In this document: one piece after another, positions 43,310 through 51,992 of the stretch | Numbering within the stretch: the first letter of the stretch is position 1 | Layout: every line of letters starts with the position of its first letter | From: CAZYFH01 sp965197395 | GTDB taxonomy: Bacteria; Acidobacteriota; Vicinamibacteria; Vicinamibacterales; UBA8438 | DNA length: 64,000 bases | NCBI GenBank assembly: GCA_965197395.1 | Contig: CBDANB010000005.1 | Coordinates: 434,001 to 498,000 of the forward strand | Direction: 5' to 3' | The notes under the pieces: model-generated | What the model saw: only the letters and a program-made list of their open reading frames with translations | Told to the model about the DNA's origin: nothing | Databases searched by the model: none | Made by a program: the position numbers and the translations under genes

Positions 43310-44904
43310 TCGCCACGAGTCCGATTGACGTGCGTCCATGGACGGTCCGTCTCCCCGCGCTCGTCGTTCTTAGTGCCGTGGCTTGCGCTGGTTCGCTCGG
43401 TGCAGCGGCGTGCATCGGTTCGGAGCCAGTGGCGACGGATGTGATCGAAGTTGCCGAGCCACCACCCGTCGTCGAGACGCAGTGGACCGAGCGGAGCGAG
43501 TTGTTCGTCGAATACCCGCCGCTCGTCGCAGGTCGCACGAGCCGGTTCGCGATCCACTTCACCGATCTCGAGTCGTTCGAGCCCGTACGGGCGGGCCGGG
43601 CGGTGGTGCATCTCCGCAGTGGTCAGAACGACGCCCAGGAGTTCTCCGTGGAGGCGCCTGGCCGTCCCGGGATTTTCGGCGTCGATGTCACGCCCGCGCG
43701 GGCAGGCCGATTCCGGCTCGAGCTGGTGCTGGACGCGCCTGGGTTGGCGGATCGGCACGATCTGGGAGAAGTGATGGTGGCGGATGCGTCCGATGCGGCC
43801 CCGCCCACGGCGACGGAGGAGCCGGCAGTCGCAGCGATCCCGTTCCTCAAGGAACAGCAGTGGACGCTCGACTTCGCCACGGCGCCCGCCGAGCGACGGG
43901 AGATAGGCGAGAGCCTGGAGCTCGCCGCAGAGGTCGAGCCGCGCACCGGCGGTCAGGTCGACGTGACGACACCGGTGGCCGGCCGGCTCGCCGGGGACCT
44001 GCCTGCCCGGGGGGTCGGGTCGGAGGTGACCCGCGGCGACACGCTCGCGGAGGTCGTGCCACATAGCGGACATGGCGAGGACCGGCCGGCGCTCGAGCTC
44101 GCTGTGGCGGAAGCGCGCGACGCCCAGGAGCTGGCGCGGGCGGAGCGAGCACGGGTCGATCGGCTCGTCGAGGTCGGGGCGCTGCCTGCGCGCCGTCAGC
44201 TCGAGGTGCGCCTGGCCGAGCAGACAGCCGCGGCGCGTGTCCGTGCGGCGGAAGCGCATCTGTCGCAGCTCGATGCCACACGGATGGGCGAAGGCGAGGC
44301 CGGGCGCGACATCCGCTTCGTGTTGCGTGCGCCAATGAGCGGTGTCGTTGCCGCTTCTGACGCTACGCCCGGGGCGAGCGTCGACGAAGGGGCGCGGCTC
44401 TTTCGGCTCGTCGCGATCGATCGGGTGCACATCGTCGGCGCGCTGCCGGAGGCGGCGCTGTCACGCGTCGACGAGCTCGTCGGCGCCGAGCTGGAAGTCC
44501 CTGGGCGGGCCGGATCGATCGCCCTCGACCGATTGGTGGCCGTCGGTCGCGTGCTGGACCCGGGGGCGCGGACCGTGCCGATCATTTACGAGCTCTCCGA
44601 TCCGGACCCGCGGCTCGCCATCGGACAGGCGGTGACGCTGCGCGTCTTCGTGTCAGCGACCACCGATGCGGTGACTGTGCCAGACAGCGCCATTGTCGAC
44701 GATGGGGGGCAGCCGGTCGTGTTCGTGCAGGTGGGGGGCGAGGGCTTCGAGCGACGCGCGGTCGTGCTCGGCAACCGCGAGGCGGGTACCGTGCAGATCA
44801 CCGGCGACGTCGCCCCAGGTGAGCGTGTCGTCGTACGTGGCGCCCCGTTCATCCGGCTGGCCGCCCTCTCGCCGCAGGTCCCCGCACATGGACATACGCA
44901 CTGA
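43306..44904 (+). CDS. CzcB-type periplasmic adaptor (HlyD/RND)
   Basis: A 532-residue membrane-fusion protein. An extra N-terminal beta-sandwich (SELFVEYPPLVAGRTSRFAI, FTDLESFEPVRAGRAVVHLR) precedes the usual core, a feature of metal-type CzcB proteins. The core has a barrel-sandwich hybrid (PVAGRLAGDLPARGVGSEV), an alpha-hairpin (ARDAQELARAERARVDRLVE), and beta-barrel plus membrane-proximal regions to residue 532. Signal peptide RLPALVVLSAVACAGSLGAA. The gene begins at the ATG overlapping the channel stop and is followed by repeats in the gap before the pump gene. Confidence 0.9.
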   Translation: MIATSPIDVRPWTVRLPALVVLSAVACAGSLGAAACIGSEPVATDVIEVAEPPPVVETQWTERSELFVEYPPLVAGRTSRFAIHFTDLESFEPVRAGRAVVHLRSGQNDAQEFSVEAPGRPGIFGVDVTPARAGRFRLELVLDAPGLADRHDLGEVMVADASDAAPPTATEEPAVAAIPFLKEQQWTLDFATAPAERREIGESLELAAEVEPRTGGQVDVTTPVAGRLAGDLPARGVGSEVTRGDTLAEVVPHSGHGEDRPALELAVAEARDAQELARAERARVDRLVEVGALPARRQLEVRLAEQTAAARVRAAEAHLSQLDATRMGEGEAGRDIRFVLRAPMSGVVAASDATPGASVDEGARLFRLVAIDRVHIVGALPEAALSRVDELVGAELEVPGRAGSIALDRLVAVGRVLDPGARTVPIIYELSDPDPRLAIGQAVTLRVFVSATTDAVTVPDSAIVDDGGQPVVFVQVGGEGFERRAVVLGNREAGTVQITGDVAPGERVVVRGAPFIRLAALSPQVPAHGHTH

Positions 44905-44926
44905 CCCGGCGGCGCACGTGTGTTGT

Positions 44927-44982
44927 GTACGTAGCGCAGGCCTTCAGGCCTGCGTGGCGAGGCTAAAGCCTCGCCCTACGAC
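44927..44982. repeat. Palindromic repeat, family A
   Basis: GTAGCGCAGGCCTTCAGGCC followed by TGCG and a second stem GGCGAGGCTAAAGCCTCGCC. It lies in the 177-bp gap between the adaptor and pump genes, directly before an inverted family B copy. Confidence 0.7.
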
Positions 44983-44988
44983 CGGCCA

Positions 44989-45078
44989 TGGCGCGCACGG
45001 CGCGCCTCGCGGGCGCGGAGTGGGCACTCGGGTCCCCGCGGAGCGCCCGCGTGGGGGTCGGGGCGAAGCCCCGTCTGA
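44989..45078 (-). repeat. Dispersed repeat, family B (copy 2, inverted)
   Basis: Reverse-complement copy of the element at 12248-12342: it begins with GCGCGCACGGCGCGCCTCGC and ends with the hairpin TCGGGGCGAAGCCCCGT. It runs to 4 bp before the RND pump start codon, so it supplies the sequence where a ribosome site would normally sit. Confidence 0.7.
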
Positions 45079-45081
45079 ATA

Positions 45082-48000
45082 ATGCTTGATGGGCTGATTC
45101 AATGGTCGCTTCGCAACCGGCTGGTCGTGCTGGCCGCCGCAGCTGCCTTCCTCGTGTGGGGCGGGTATGTGGCGACGCAGGTGCCGGTCGATGTGCTCCC
45201 GGACCTCACCGCACCAACCGTGACGGTGTTGGTCGAGGGGCACGGCATGGCACCGACCGACATGGAAGCGCTCGTCACCTTTCCAATCGAGGCATCTCTC
45301 AACGGCGCGTCTCGCGTGCGGCGCGTACGCTCGGCCACCGCCGTTGGGATCGCGGTCGTCTGGGTGGACTTCGACTGGGGAGAGGACATTCATCGCGCCC
45401 GGCAGACAGTGACCGAGAAGCTGACAGCAGTCGTAGGCTCGTTGCCGGACGAGGTCGAGCCACCGGTGCTGGCACCGCTCTCGTCGATCATGGGCGAGAT
45501 CATGTTCGTGGCGCTCGAGTCCGATGCCCACACTCCGCTCGAGCTCCGGACCACGGCCGACGTCCTCGTCCGACGACGACTGCTGGCCACGCCTGGTGTG
45601 TCGCAGGTCACGGTCATCGGCGGCGCGCGGCGACAGTTCGAGGTGCTGGTCGACCCCGAGCGGTTGGCCGACTACGGCGTGGCGCTGAGCGCGGTCGAGG
45701 ATGCCCTCAGAGGCGCGAATCGCAATACGTCCGCCGGATTCCGCCTGGCCGGCGGGCTGGAATACCTCATCCAGGGTGTTGGTCGGTTGCGCGACCTCGA
45801 CGGGGTCGGCGAGACGGTCATCGGCACCAGCGAGACCCAGCCGATCCGCGTGCGGGACGTTGCCGAGTTGCGGGTCGGCGAGGCGCTCAAACGGGGTGAT
45901 GCGTCGCACAACGGCGAGCCGGCTGTCATCCTCGGCATCCAACGCCAGCCCGACGTCAACACGCTGCTGTTGACGCGCCAGCTCGAGGCGGTGCTCGACG
46001 AGATCCAGACCGACCTCCCAGCGGGAATGCGGCTCGACTCGCGGCTGTTCCGTCAGGCGGACTTCATCGAGCTCGCGCTGGGCAACCTGACGAACGCGCT
46101 GCGCGACGGCACCCTGCTGGTCGTGCTGGTGACCCTGGTGTTCCTCGCCAGCGCACGTGCCAGCGCCATCACGCTGCTGGCGATCCCGCTGTCGCTGCTG
46201 GCTGCGGTCGTCGGTCTGCGGCTTGCGGGGTTGTCGATCAACAGCATGACGCTCGGCGGCATGGCCATCGCCGTCGGCGCGCTCGTCGACGATGCGATCA
46301 TCGACGTCGAGAACGTCTCGCGGCGGTTGCGAGAGAACGCTACGCTGCCGCTGACGGCGCGCCGCCCGGTGCTAGAGGTGGTCTTTCGGGCGAGTTGCGA
46401 GATCCGCGGCACCATCGTCTTCGCGACGTTGATCGTGATGTTGGCGTTTCTGCCGCTGTTCTTTCTCGCTGGCGTCGAGGGGCGGCTGCTGCAGCCACTC
46501 GGCTACGCGTATCTCGTCTCGCTCGCCGCGTCGCTCGTCGTCGCCCTCACCGTGACGCCGGCGCTGTGCGCGTACTTGCTGCCCGGTGCGCGGAGCGTGC
46601 GTGACGGGCGGGAGCCGGCGCTGACGACCGCCCTGAAGCGGGGCTACGCGCGGTCGTTGCCGCACGTTCTACGTCACCCGCGCCTGGTGATGGGCGTCGC
46701 CGCGCTACTGTTCGCAACGGCGGTGGCGGCGACACCGCGTATGGGTCGCGCGTTCCTGCCAGCGTTCAACGAGGGCGCACTCGTGATCAGCGCGGTGACC
46801 CTGCCCGGCACGAGCCTGGCGGACTCGAATGCGCTCGGCACGGCTATCGAGCGTCTCTTGCTCGACGTCCCGGAGGTGGTGGCCACCGCGCGCCGCACGG
46901 GGCGTGCCGAGCTCGACGAGCACGTCCAGGGCGTCGAATCGGCGGAGATCGATGTCCGACTGGAACCCGAGGGTCGACCACGCGCGGTCGTCGTGCAAGA
47001 GATCCGGGACCGGTTGTCTCTCGTGCCAGGGACGAACATCACCGTGGGTCAGCCAATCTCCCACCGCATCGACCACATGCTCTCCGGGTCTCGCGCCAAC
47101 GTGGCCGTGAAGATCTTCGGCGACGACCTGGGAGTGCTGCGTGGGCTCGGGGGGCAGGCGGTCGCGGCCATGCAAGACATCCCGGGACTCGTGGACCTGG
47201 CGCTGGAGCCGCAGGCCGACATCCCGACCGTACGTGTCGACTTCGACCGCGCCGCGCTTGCACGGCATGGATTGCCGGCCGGTCAGGCCGCGGTGGCCCT
47301 GGAGACGGCGCTCCTCGGTCGCGAGGTCGGGCAGATCATCGAAGGCCAGACGATGTTTCCGCTGGTCATGCGCTATACGCCGAGGGATCTCACCAGTCTT
47401 GACGCGATGTGGCAGACGCGGATCGATATGCCGGCGGGCGCCCGCGTGCCGCTCGGGAGCCTCGCCGACATCGTGGAAGATCGCGGTCCCAACTTCATCG
47501 GGCGCGAAAACGTACAACGCCGCATCGTCGTCACGTCCAACGTCGCCGGGCGGGACCTGGGAGGCGTCGTGAGCGACATCCGCGAGCGCGTCGCAGCGGG
47601 CGTCACCCTCCCCGACGGCTACCGCGTCGAATACGGCGGCCAGTTCGAGGCCGAAGCCGCGGCGTCGCGTCTGCTGATCGGTCTCGGGGTCGCCGCCGTC
47701 GCCGGCATCTTCCTCATCCTGGTCAGCGCGTTCAAATCGGCGCGCGACGCGGCGATCGTCATGATCAATCTTCCGCTGGCGCTCATCGGCGGCGTCGTCG
47801 GCGTTTTCCTCGGGGGCGGCGTGCTGTCGATCGCGGCGCTGATCGGATTCATCTCGCTTTTCGGTATCGCAACGCGTAACGGCCTCATGTTGGTCTCGCA
47901 CATCCGACGCCTGCGTGAGGACGAGGGGATCCGGGACCTTCGCGACGCCGTGATCCGGGGATCGGTCAATCGACTGGTCCCGATATTGATGACCGCGATG

Positions 48001-48183
48001 TCGACCGGGCTGGCGCTCGTGCCGGTCGCCCTCGGGGCCGGCGAACCCGGGAGCGAGATCCAGGCGCCGCTCGCCCTCGTCATCGTGTGCGGGTTGATCT
48101 CGTCGACCGTGCTCAACATGTTCGTCGTGCCGGCGGTCTACTGGACCGGCGTACGCGGCACCGAAGGATCGCCTCCACGTTGA
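45082..48183 (+). CDS. CzcA/CusA-type RND efflux permease
   Basis: A 1033-residue inner-membrane proton antiporter of the RND superfamily. Landmarks: first helix LVVLAAAAAFLVWGGYVATQ, periplasmic start DVLPDLTAPTVTVLVEG, the helix-4 charge relay in GALVDDAIIDVENVSRRLRE (two Asp and one Glu as in heavy-metal members), and the second half with helices ending RNGLMLVSHIRRL, NRLVPILMTAMSTGLALVP. Length matches the family. The start ATG has no visible Shine-Dalgarno because repeats fill the upstream gap. It completes the CBA efflux operon begun at 42080. Confidence 0.93.
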   Translation: MLDGLIQWSLRNRLVVLAAAAAFLVWGGYVATQVPVDVLPDLTAPTVTVLVEGHGMAPTDMEALVTFPIEASLNGASRVRRVRSATAVGIAVVWVDFDWGEDIHRARQTVTEKLTAVVGSLPDEVEPPVLAPLSSIMGEIMFVALESDAHTPLELRTTADVLVRRRLLATPGVSQVTVIGGARRQFEVLVDPERLADYGVALSAVEDALRGANRNTSAGFRLAGGLEYLIQGVGRLRDLDGVGETVIGTSETQPIRVRDVAELRVGEALKRGDASHNGEPAVILGIQRQPDVNTLLLTRQLEAVLDEIQTDLPAGMRLDSRLFRQADFIELALGNLTNALRDGTLLVVLVTLVFLASARASAITLLAIPLSLLAAVVGLRLAGLSINSMTLGGMAIAVGALVDDAIIDVENVSRRLRENATLPLTARRPVLEVVFRASCEIRGTIVFATLIVMLAFLPLFFLAGVEGRLLQPLGYAYLVSLAASLVVALTVTPALCAYLLPGARSVRDGREPALTTALKRGYARSLPHVLRHPRLVMGVAALLFATAVAATPRMGRAFLPAFNEGALVISAVTLPGTSLADSNALGTAIERLLLDVPEVVATARRTGRAELDEHVQGVESAEIDVRLEPEGRPRAVVVQEIRDRLSLVPGTNITVGQPISHRIDHMLSGSRANVAVKIFGDDLGVLRGLGGQAVAAMQDIPGLVDLALEPQADIPTVRVDFDRAALARHGLPAGQAAVALETALLGREVGQIIEGQTMFPLVMRYTPRDLTSLDAMWQTRIDMPAGARVPLGSLADIVEDRGPNFIGRENVQRRIVVTSNVAGRDLGGVVSDIRERVAAGVTLPDGYRVEYGGQFEAEAAASRLLIGLGVAAVAGIFLILVSAFKSARDAAIVMINLPLALIGGVVGVFLGGGVLSIAALIGFISLFGIATRNGLMLVSHIRRLREDEGIRDLRDAVIRGSVNRLVPILMTAMSTGLALVPVALGAGEPGSEIQAPLALVIVCGLISSTVLNMFVVPAVYWTGVRGTEGSPPR

Positions 48184-48228
48184 ACGGTCCGCCCCTCCTC
48201 GCTAAGCTAGAGGCGCAGAGGAGCAGCG

Positions 48229-49998
48229 ATGCGCCCACTGAGTCCCGCAACGCGATGTGTGATGGTCCTGACGGTTGCGGTCGTGTCACTCACTGGACCT
48301 CCGGCGGCCGACGCCCAACCGTTGTCCGATTTCGTGCCGGTCACCGACGCGGTGCTTCAGGACCCGGCGCCGGACGATTGGCTGATGTGGCGGCGCACGC
48401 TGGACAGTTGGGGATACAGCCCGCTCGACCAGATCGATCGTGACAACGTCGAGGCGATCCAGATGGTCTGGACGCGCGCCCTCGGTCCGGGCCTCCAGCA
48501 GGGCACACCGCTGGTCTACGACGGCGTGCTCTACATGCCGAACCCGCGAGACGTCATTCAGGCGATCGATGCCGTCACCGGCGACCTCCTCTGGGAATAT
48601 CGCCGGGACCGGCCGGACGACCTGGGCGAGTACCTCATCGCGAGCCTCATCGACACGAACCGGAACCTCGCCATTCACGGCGGGCTCATCATCGATACCA
48701 CGACCGACGATCACGTCATCGCCCTGGACGCGACGACGGGTCGCCTGGTGTGGGAGACGGAGATTCTCGACTACAAGAAGAACCCCGCCAATCAGACATC
48801 GGGTCCCATCATCGCGAACGGCAAGGTCATCTCGGGACGGAGCTGCACGCCACGGGGCGGGCCGAACGCCTGCGTCGTCACCGCCCACGATGCGACGACC
48901 GGCGCCGAGCTCTGGCGTCGCCGCCTGATTCCCGGGCCGGGCGAGCCAGGGGACGAGTCGTGGGGGGGCGTGCCCTTCGAGGAGCGGAAGCACGTGGGCG
49001 CCTGGATGGTCCCCAGCTATGACCCGGCGCTGAATCTCGTGTATGTCGGCACGTCGGTGACCTCCCCGGCGCCGAAGTTCCTGATCGGCGGCATCGACAA
49101 CAAGCACCTCTATCACAACTCGACCCTCGCCCTCGACGCTGATACGGGCGAGATCGTCTGGTTTTACCAGCATCTCAACGATCACTGGGACCTCGATCAC
49201 CCGTTCGAGCGATTGCTGGTCGACACCGTCGTCGCGCCCGACCCCGCGCGGGTCACCTGGATCAACCCGCGGTTGCGTGCGGGCGAGACACGACGGGTCA
49301 TGACGGGCATTCCCGGCAAGACCGGTGTCGTCTACACGCTCGACCGGGCGACCGGCGAGTTCCTGTGGGCGACGCCGACGGTCGCGCAAAACGTCATCAG
49401 CCACATCGACGGCGCCACCGGGGCGGTGTCCGAGAATCCGGAGCTTGTCTTCACGCGGGAGGGCGAAGAGGTCCTGGTCTGTCCGACGTTCGTGACCGGC
49501 GGCAAGGACTGGGAAGCCGGCGCCTATAGCCCGCTGACCAACCTGATGTACTACCCGCTGCGCAACGCCTGTGCGCGTATGCTGGCGACGACGGAGGGTG
49601 GGGTCACGCTCTACGCGCTCGCGCAGCGCGCCGAGATCGCGCCCGGCACCGACCAGGTCGGCACCGTGCAGGCGATCTCGGCCGAGACCGGCGAGATCGC
49701 CTGGACCTACGAGCAGCGCGCCGGCACGACGTCGCTCGTCGCGACCGGGGGCGGGCTCGTGTTCGGCGGCGACGGGAACGGCCGGTTCCGGGCACTGGAC
49801 CACGAGACCGGCGCCGTCCTGTGGGAGATCAACATCGGCTCGTCCGTCACCGGCTTTCCGATCACCTACGCCGTCGACGGACGGCAGTATGTGGCGGTCA
49901 GCACCGGCTCCTCGATGAGCTCGAGGGACAACATGCGCCTGACACCGGAGCTCCGCCCAACGACCGCAAACAACCTCTTTGTGTTCGCGTTGCCCTAG
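48229..49998 (+). CDS. PQQ-dependent alcohol dehydrogenase, lanthanide-type signature
   Basis: A 589-residue periplasmic quinoprotein. Signal peptide MVLTVAVVSLTGPPAADAQ. Propeller blades include DWLMWRRTLDSWGYSPLDQI, GTPLVYDGVLYMPNPRDV, and the catalytic region NDHWDLDHPFER, where Asp321 is the catalytic base position and Asp323 the extra lanthanide-type aspartate. The usual Asn of the metal site (GTGNP in relatives) is replaced here by GTSVTSP, and I see no vicinal Cys-Cys. There is no cytochrome domain. The stop TAG at 49996 lies inside the left terminal repeat of a MITE, so the natural 3' end may have been altered. GAGGAG precedes the start. Confidence 0.92.
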   Translation: MRPLSPATRCVMVLTVAVVSLTGPPAADAQPLSDFVPVTDAVLQDPAPDDWLMWRRTLDSWGYSPLDQIDRDNVEAIQMVWTRALGPGLQQGTPLVYDGVLYMPNPRDVIQAIDAVTGDLLWEYRRDRPDDLGEYLIASLIDTNRNLAIHGGLIIDTTTDDHVIALDATTGRLVWETEILDYKKNPANQTSGPIIANGKVISGRSCTPRGGPNACVVTAHDATTGAELWRRRLIPGPGEPGDESWGGVPFEERKHVGAWMVPSYDPALNLVYVGTSVTSPAPKFLIGGIDNKHLYHNSTLALDADTGEIVWFYQHLNDHWDLDHPFERLLVDTVVAPDPARVTWINPRLRAGETRRVMTGIPGKTGVVYTLDRATGEFLWATPTVAQNVISHIDGATGAVSENPELVFTREGEEVLVCPTFVTGGKDWEAGAYSPLTNLMYYPLRNACARMLATTEGGVTLYALAQRAEIAPGTDQVGTVQAISAETGEIAWTYEQRAGTTSLVATGGGLVFGGDGNGRFRALDHETGAVLWEINIGSSVTGFPITYAVDGRQYVAVSTGSSMSSRDNMRLTPELRPTTANNLFVFALP

Positions 49999-50160
49999 TG
50001 TCCCGAGTCAGAAGTTCGGTGACGAAGTCTCGGAGCGCGGCGCCCGGCTGGCAAGCTCGCGACGAGGGAGCATATTGGGCATATGTGACCGAGGAGCAAC
50101 GCCGCCAGGCGGGATGCCCCGCCCGAGAATGCGTTAGCGAACTTCTGACTCGGGACACTA
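49996..50160. mobile_element. MITE with 23-bp perfect terminal inverted repeats
   Basis: The sequence TAGTGTCCCGAGTCAGAAGT plus three more bases at 49996-50018 is exactly complementary to 50138-50160. The pairing continues imperfectly inward for about 15 bp. TA at both outer ends fits a TA target duplication as in IS630/Tc1-type elements. The 165-bp element has no coding capacity; mobilisation would need a transposase from elsewhere. It ends the upstream PQQ gene (TAG within the repeat) and lies 24 bp before the glycosyltransferase start. Confidence 0.85.
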
Positions 50161-50184
50161 GCTGCTAGCAGCCTGTCGTACGCC

Positions 50185-51264
50185 ATGGCCAAGAGGGGAA
50201 CCGGCGCGGACGGCGTGGCCGATCGGCCGATGGTCTCGGTCATCGTGCCCTGTCGCAACGAGGAGCGATTCATCGGCGCGTGCCTCGACGCGCTGCTGGC
50301 GCAGACATACCCGCGTGAGCGCATCGAGATTCTCGTCGCCGACGGGCGGAGCACGGATGGCACGCGGCGCGTCGTCGAGCGGGCGGCCGCGCGCGACGAC
50401 TGCATCCGCGTGATCGACAACGCCGGCCGCTTCGCCGCGTCCGGGTTGAACCGTGGAATCGAGGCGGCTGTCGGCCCCGTCATCATCCGGGTGGACGCGC
50501 ACGGTGCGGTCGCCACGGATTTCATCGAGCAGAACGTCCGGCTACTCGTCGCCCATCCGGAGGCGTGGAGCGTGGGCGGTCCCATCGTGCATCGCGGTGT
50601 CGGAGCAACCGGTCGCGCGATTGCCACCGCGATGTCGCATCCGTTCGGCGTGGGCAACGCCCGGCATCGGTTCGCCGATTACGAAGGCGACGTCGACAGC
50701 GTGGCGTTTCCGGCGTATCGGCGTTCGACGTTCGATCGGGTCGGGGCCTTCGACGAGCGTTTCGTGCGGAACCAGGACGACGAGCTCAGCCTGAGAATCA
50801 TCAGGCACGGCGGGCGCATCCTGGTGTCGACGGCCGTACGGTTTACATATCAGGTCCGTGAGCGATTCGGCGGGCTGTTCAGGCAGTATCTCCAATACGG
50901 GTACTGGAAGGTCGCCGTGATCCGGAAGCACGGTCGACCAGCCTCGCTCCGGGTGTTCGCGCCTGCGCTGCTGGTGGGGTCTATCGCCGCCAGCCTGTGT
51001 GCCTGGTTGCTCGGCCTGCCGCTCGCGGCACTCGTGCTGGCCGGGCCGGGTGGGGCGTATGCGACGGCCAATCTGTGTGTCAGCCTCGGCATCGCCATCG
51101 CCATCGCGCCGCGCGTCGGTGTCGGCACCGCGGTGCGAGTTCCAGTGGCGTTCGTCCTGATGCACGCCGGCTACGGACTGGGATTCGCCGCGGCGCTGCT
51201 GCGCTGGGTGGTCGGTGCGACGGATCGCGATCCGGTGCGCCTGACGCAATCGAGTCGATCGTGA
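50185..51264 (+). CDS. GT2-family glycosyltransferase
   Basis: A 359-residue GT-A fold enzyme. The nucleotide-sugar core starts PMVSVIVPCRNEERFIGACL, with LVADGRSTDGT, RVDAHGAVATDF as the DxD-like metal site, and RNQDDELSLRI as the acceptor/catalytic motif. At least two membrane helices follow near the C-terminus (about residues 265-300 and 315-345), as in membrane-linked polysaccharide synthases of the ExoA type. Start could be 50185 or ATG 50230. It overlaps the methyltransferase by 4 bp and heads the four-gene cassette to 53790. The MITE sits in its promoter region. Confidence 0.88.
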   Translation: MAKRGTGADGVADRPMVSVIVPCRNEERFIGACLDALLAQTYPRERIEILVADGRSTDGTRRVVERAAARDDCIRVIDNAGRFAASGLNRGIEAAVGPVIIRVDAHGAVATDFIEQNVRLLVAHPEAWSVGGPIVHRGVGATGRAIATAMSHPFGVGNARHRFADYEGDVDSVAFPAYRRSTFDRVGAFDERFVRNQDDELSLRIIRHGGRILVSTAVRFTYQVRERFGGLFRQYLQYGYWKVAVIRKHGRPASLRVFAPALLVGSIAASLCAWLLGLPLAALVLAGPGGAYATANLCVSLGIAIAIAPRVGVGTAVRVPVAFVLMHAGYGLGFAAALLRWVVGATDRDPVRLTQSSRS

Positions 51265-51992
51265 GTCAGACGACGGACTGGTCGCCCGACAGGGACGAAG
51301 AAGACCGGATACGTGCGGTCTACGCGCGGCGCGACGCCGGCGGGGCGCAACGCTCCGCACGCGCGGCTGCCGGCGAACGCTACATCGTCGAGACCCGCGC
51401 GCGCCGGGTGGTGGAGTTACTGGCGCGGCACGGTATCACTCGGCTCGGGACGCAGCGCGTGCTGGACGTCGGGTGCGGGACCGGATTCTGGCTGAACGAG
51501 CTCGTTCGATGGGGCGCAGATCCCGCGCATCTCACTGGTATCGACCTCGTCCCCGACCGTGTCGACACGGCGCGCCGACGTGTGCCAGCGTCGGTGACGG
51601 TGTCGGCCGGCAACGCGGCGTCGCTGCCGTACCCCGCGGCCAGTTTCGACATCGTGCTGCAGTCGACTGTGTTCACGTCGGTGCTGGACGGCGGTCTCCG
51701 TCGGCGGATGGCGTCGGAAATGGTTCGTGTGCTGACTGAAGACGGGCTCATCGTGTGGTACGACTTCCACGTCGGTAATCCGCGGAATCCAGATGTGCGC
51801 CGCGTGCCGCAGCGCGAGATCCGACGGCTGTTTCCCGACTGCGACGTCAGCATGCGGCGGATCACGCTGGCGCCGCCTCTGGCACGGCTGATCGCACCGT
51901 GGTCGGTGGCGGCCTGCGCTGCGCTCGAGGCGGTGCCCTTCCTGTGCACGCATGTGCTCGGGTCCATCCGCAAGGCGAGGCCGGCGTCATGA
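51261..51992 (+). CDS. Class I SAM-dependent methyltransferase
   Basis: A 243-residue enzyme beginning at the GTG that overlaps the glycosyltransferase stop. It has the Rossmann SAM motifs RVLDVGCGTGFWLNELV (motif I), ADPAHLTGIDLVPDRVD (motif II) and SLPYPAASFDIVLQSTVF (motif III/IV), then a C-terminal helical part (RLIAPWSVAACAALEAVPF) that could be a membrane-associated hydrophobic tail. In this setting it probably methylates a sugar or lipid-linked glycan (inference). Confidence 0.88.
   Translation: MSQTTDWSPDRDEEDRIRAVYARRDAGGAQRSARAAAGERYIVETRARRVVELLARHGITRLGTQRVLDVGCGTGFWLNELVRWGADPAHLTGIDLVPDRVDTARRRVPASVTVSAGNAASLPYPAASFDIVLQSTVFTSVLDGGLRRRMASEMVRVLTEDGLIVWYDFHVGNPRNPDVRRVPQREIRRLFPDCDVSMRRITLAPPLARLIAPWSVAACAALEAVPFLCTHVLGSIRKARPAS

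Noticed and set aside
46705..47901. A 398-codon minus-strand frame opposite the RND pump
   Set aside because: Antisense shadow with biased composition.
48286..49803. A 505-codon minus-strand frame opposite the PQQ dehydrogenase
   Set aside because: Compositional shadow of the real gene; no recognisable motif.
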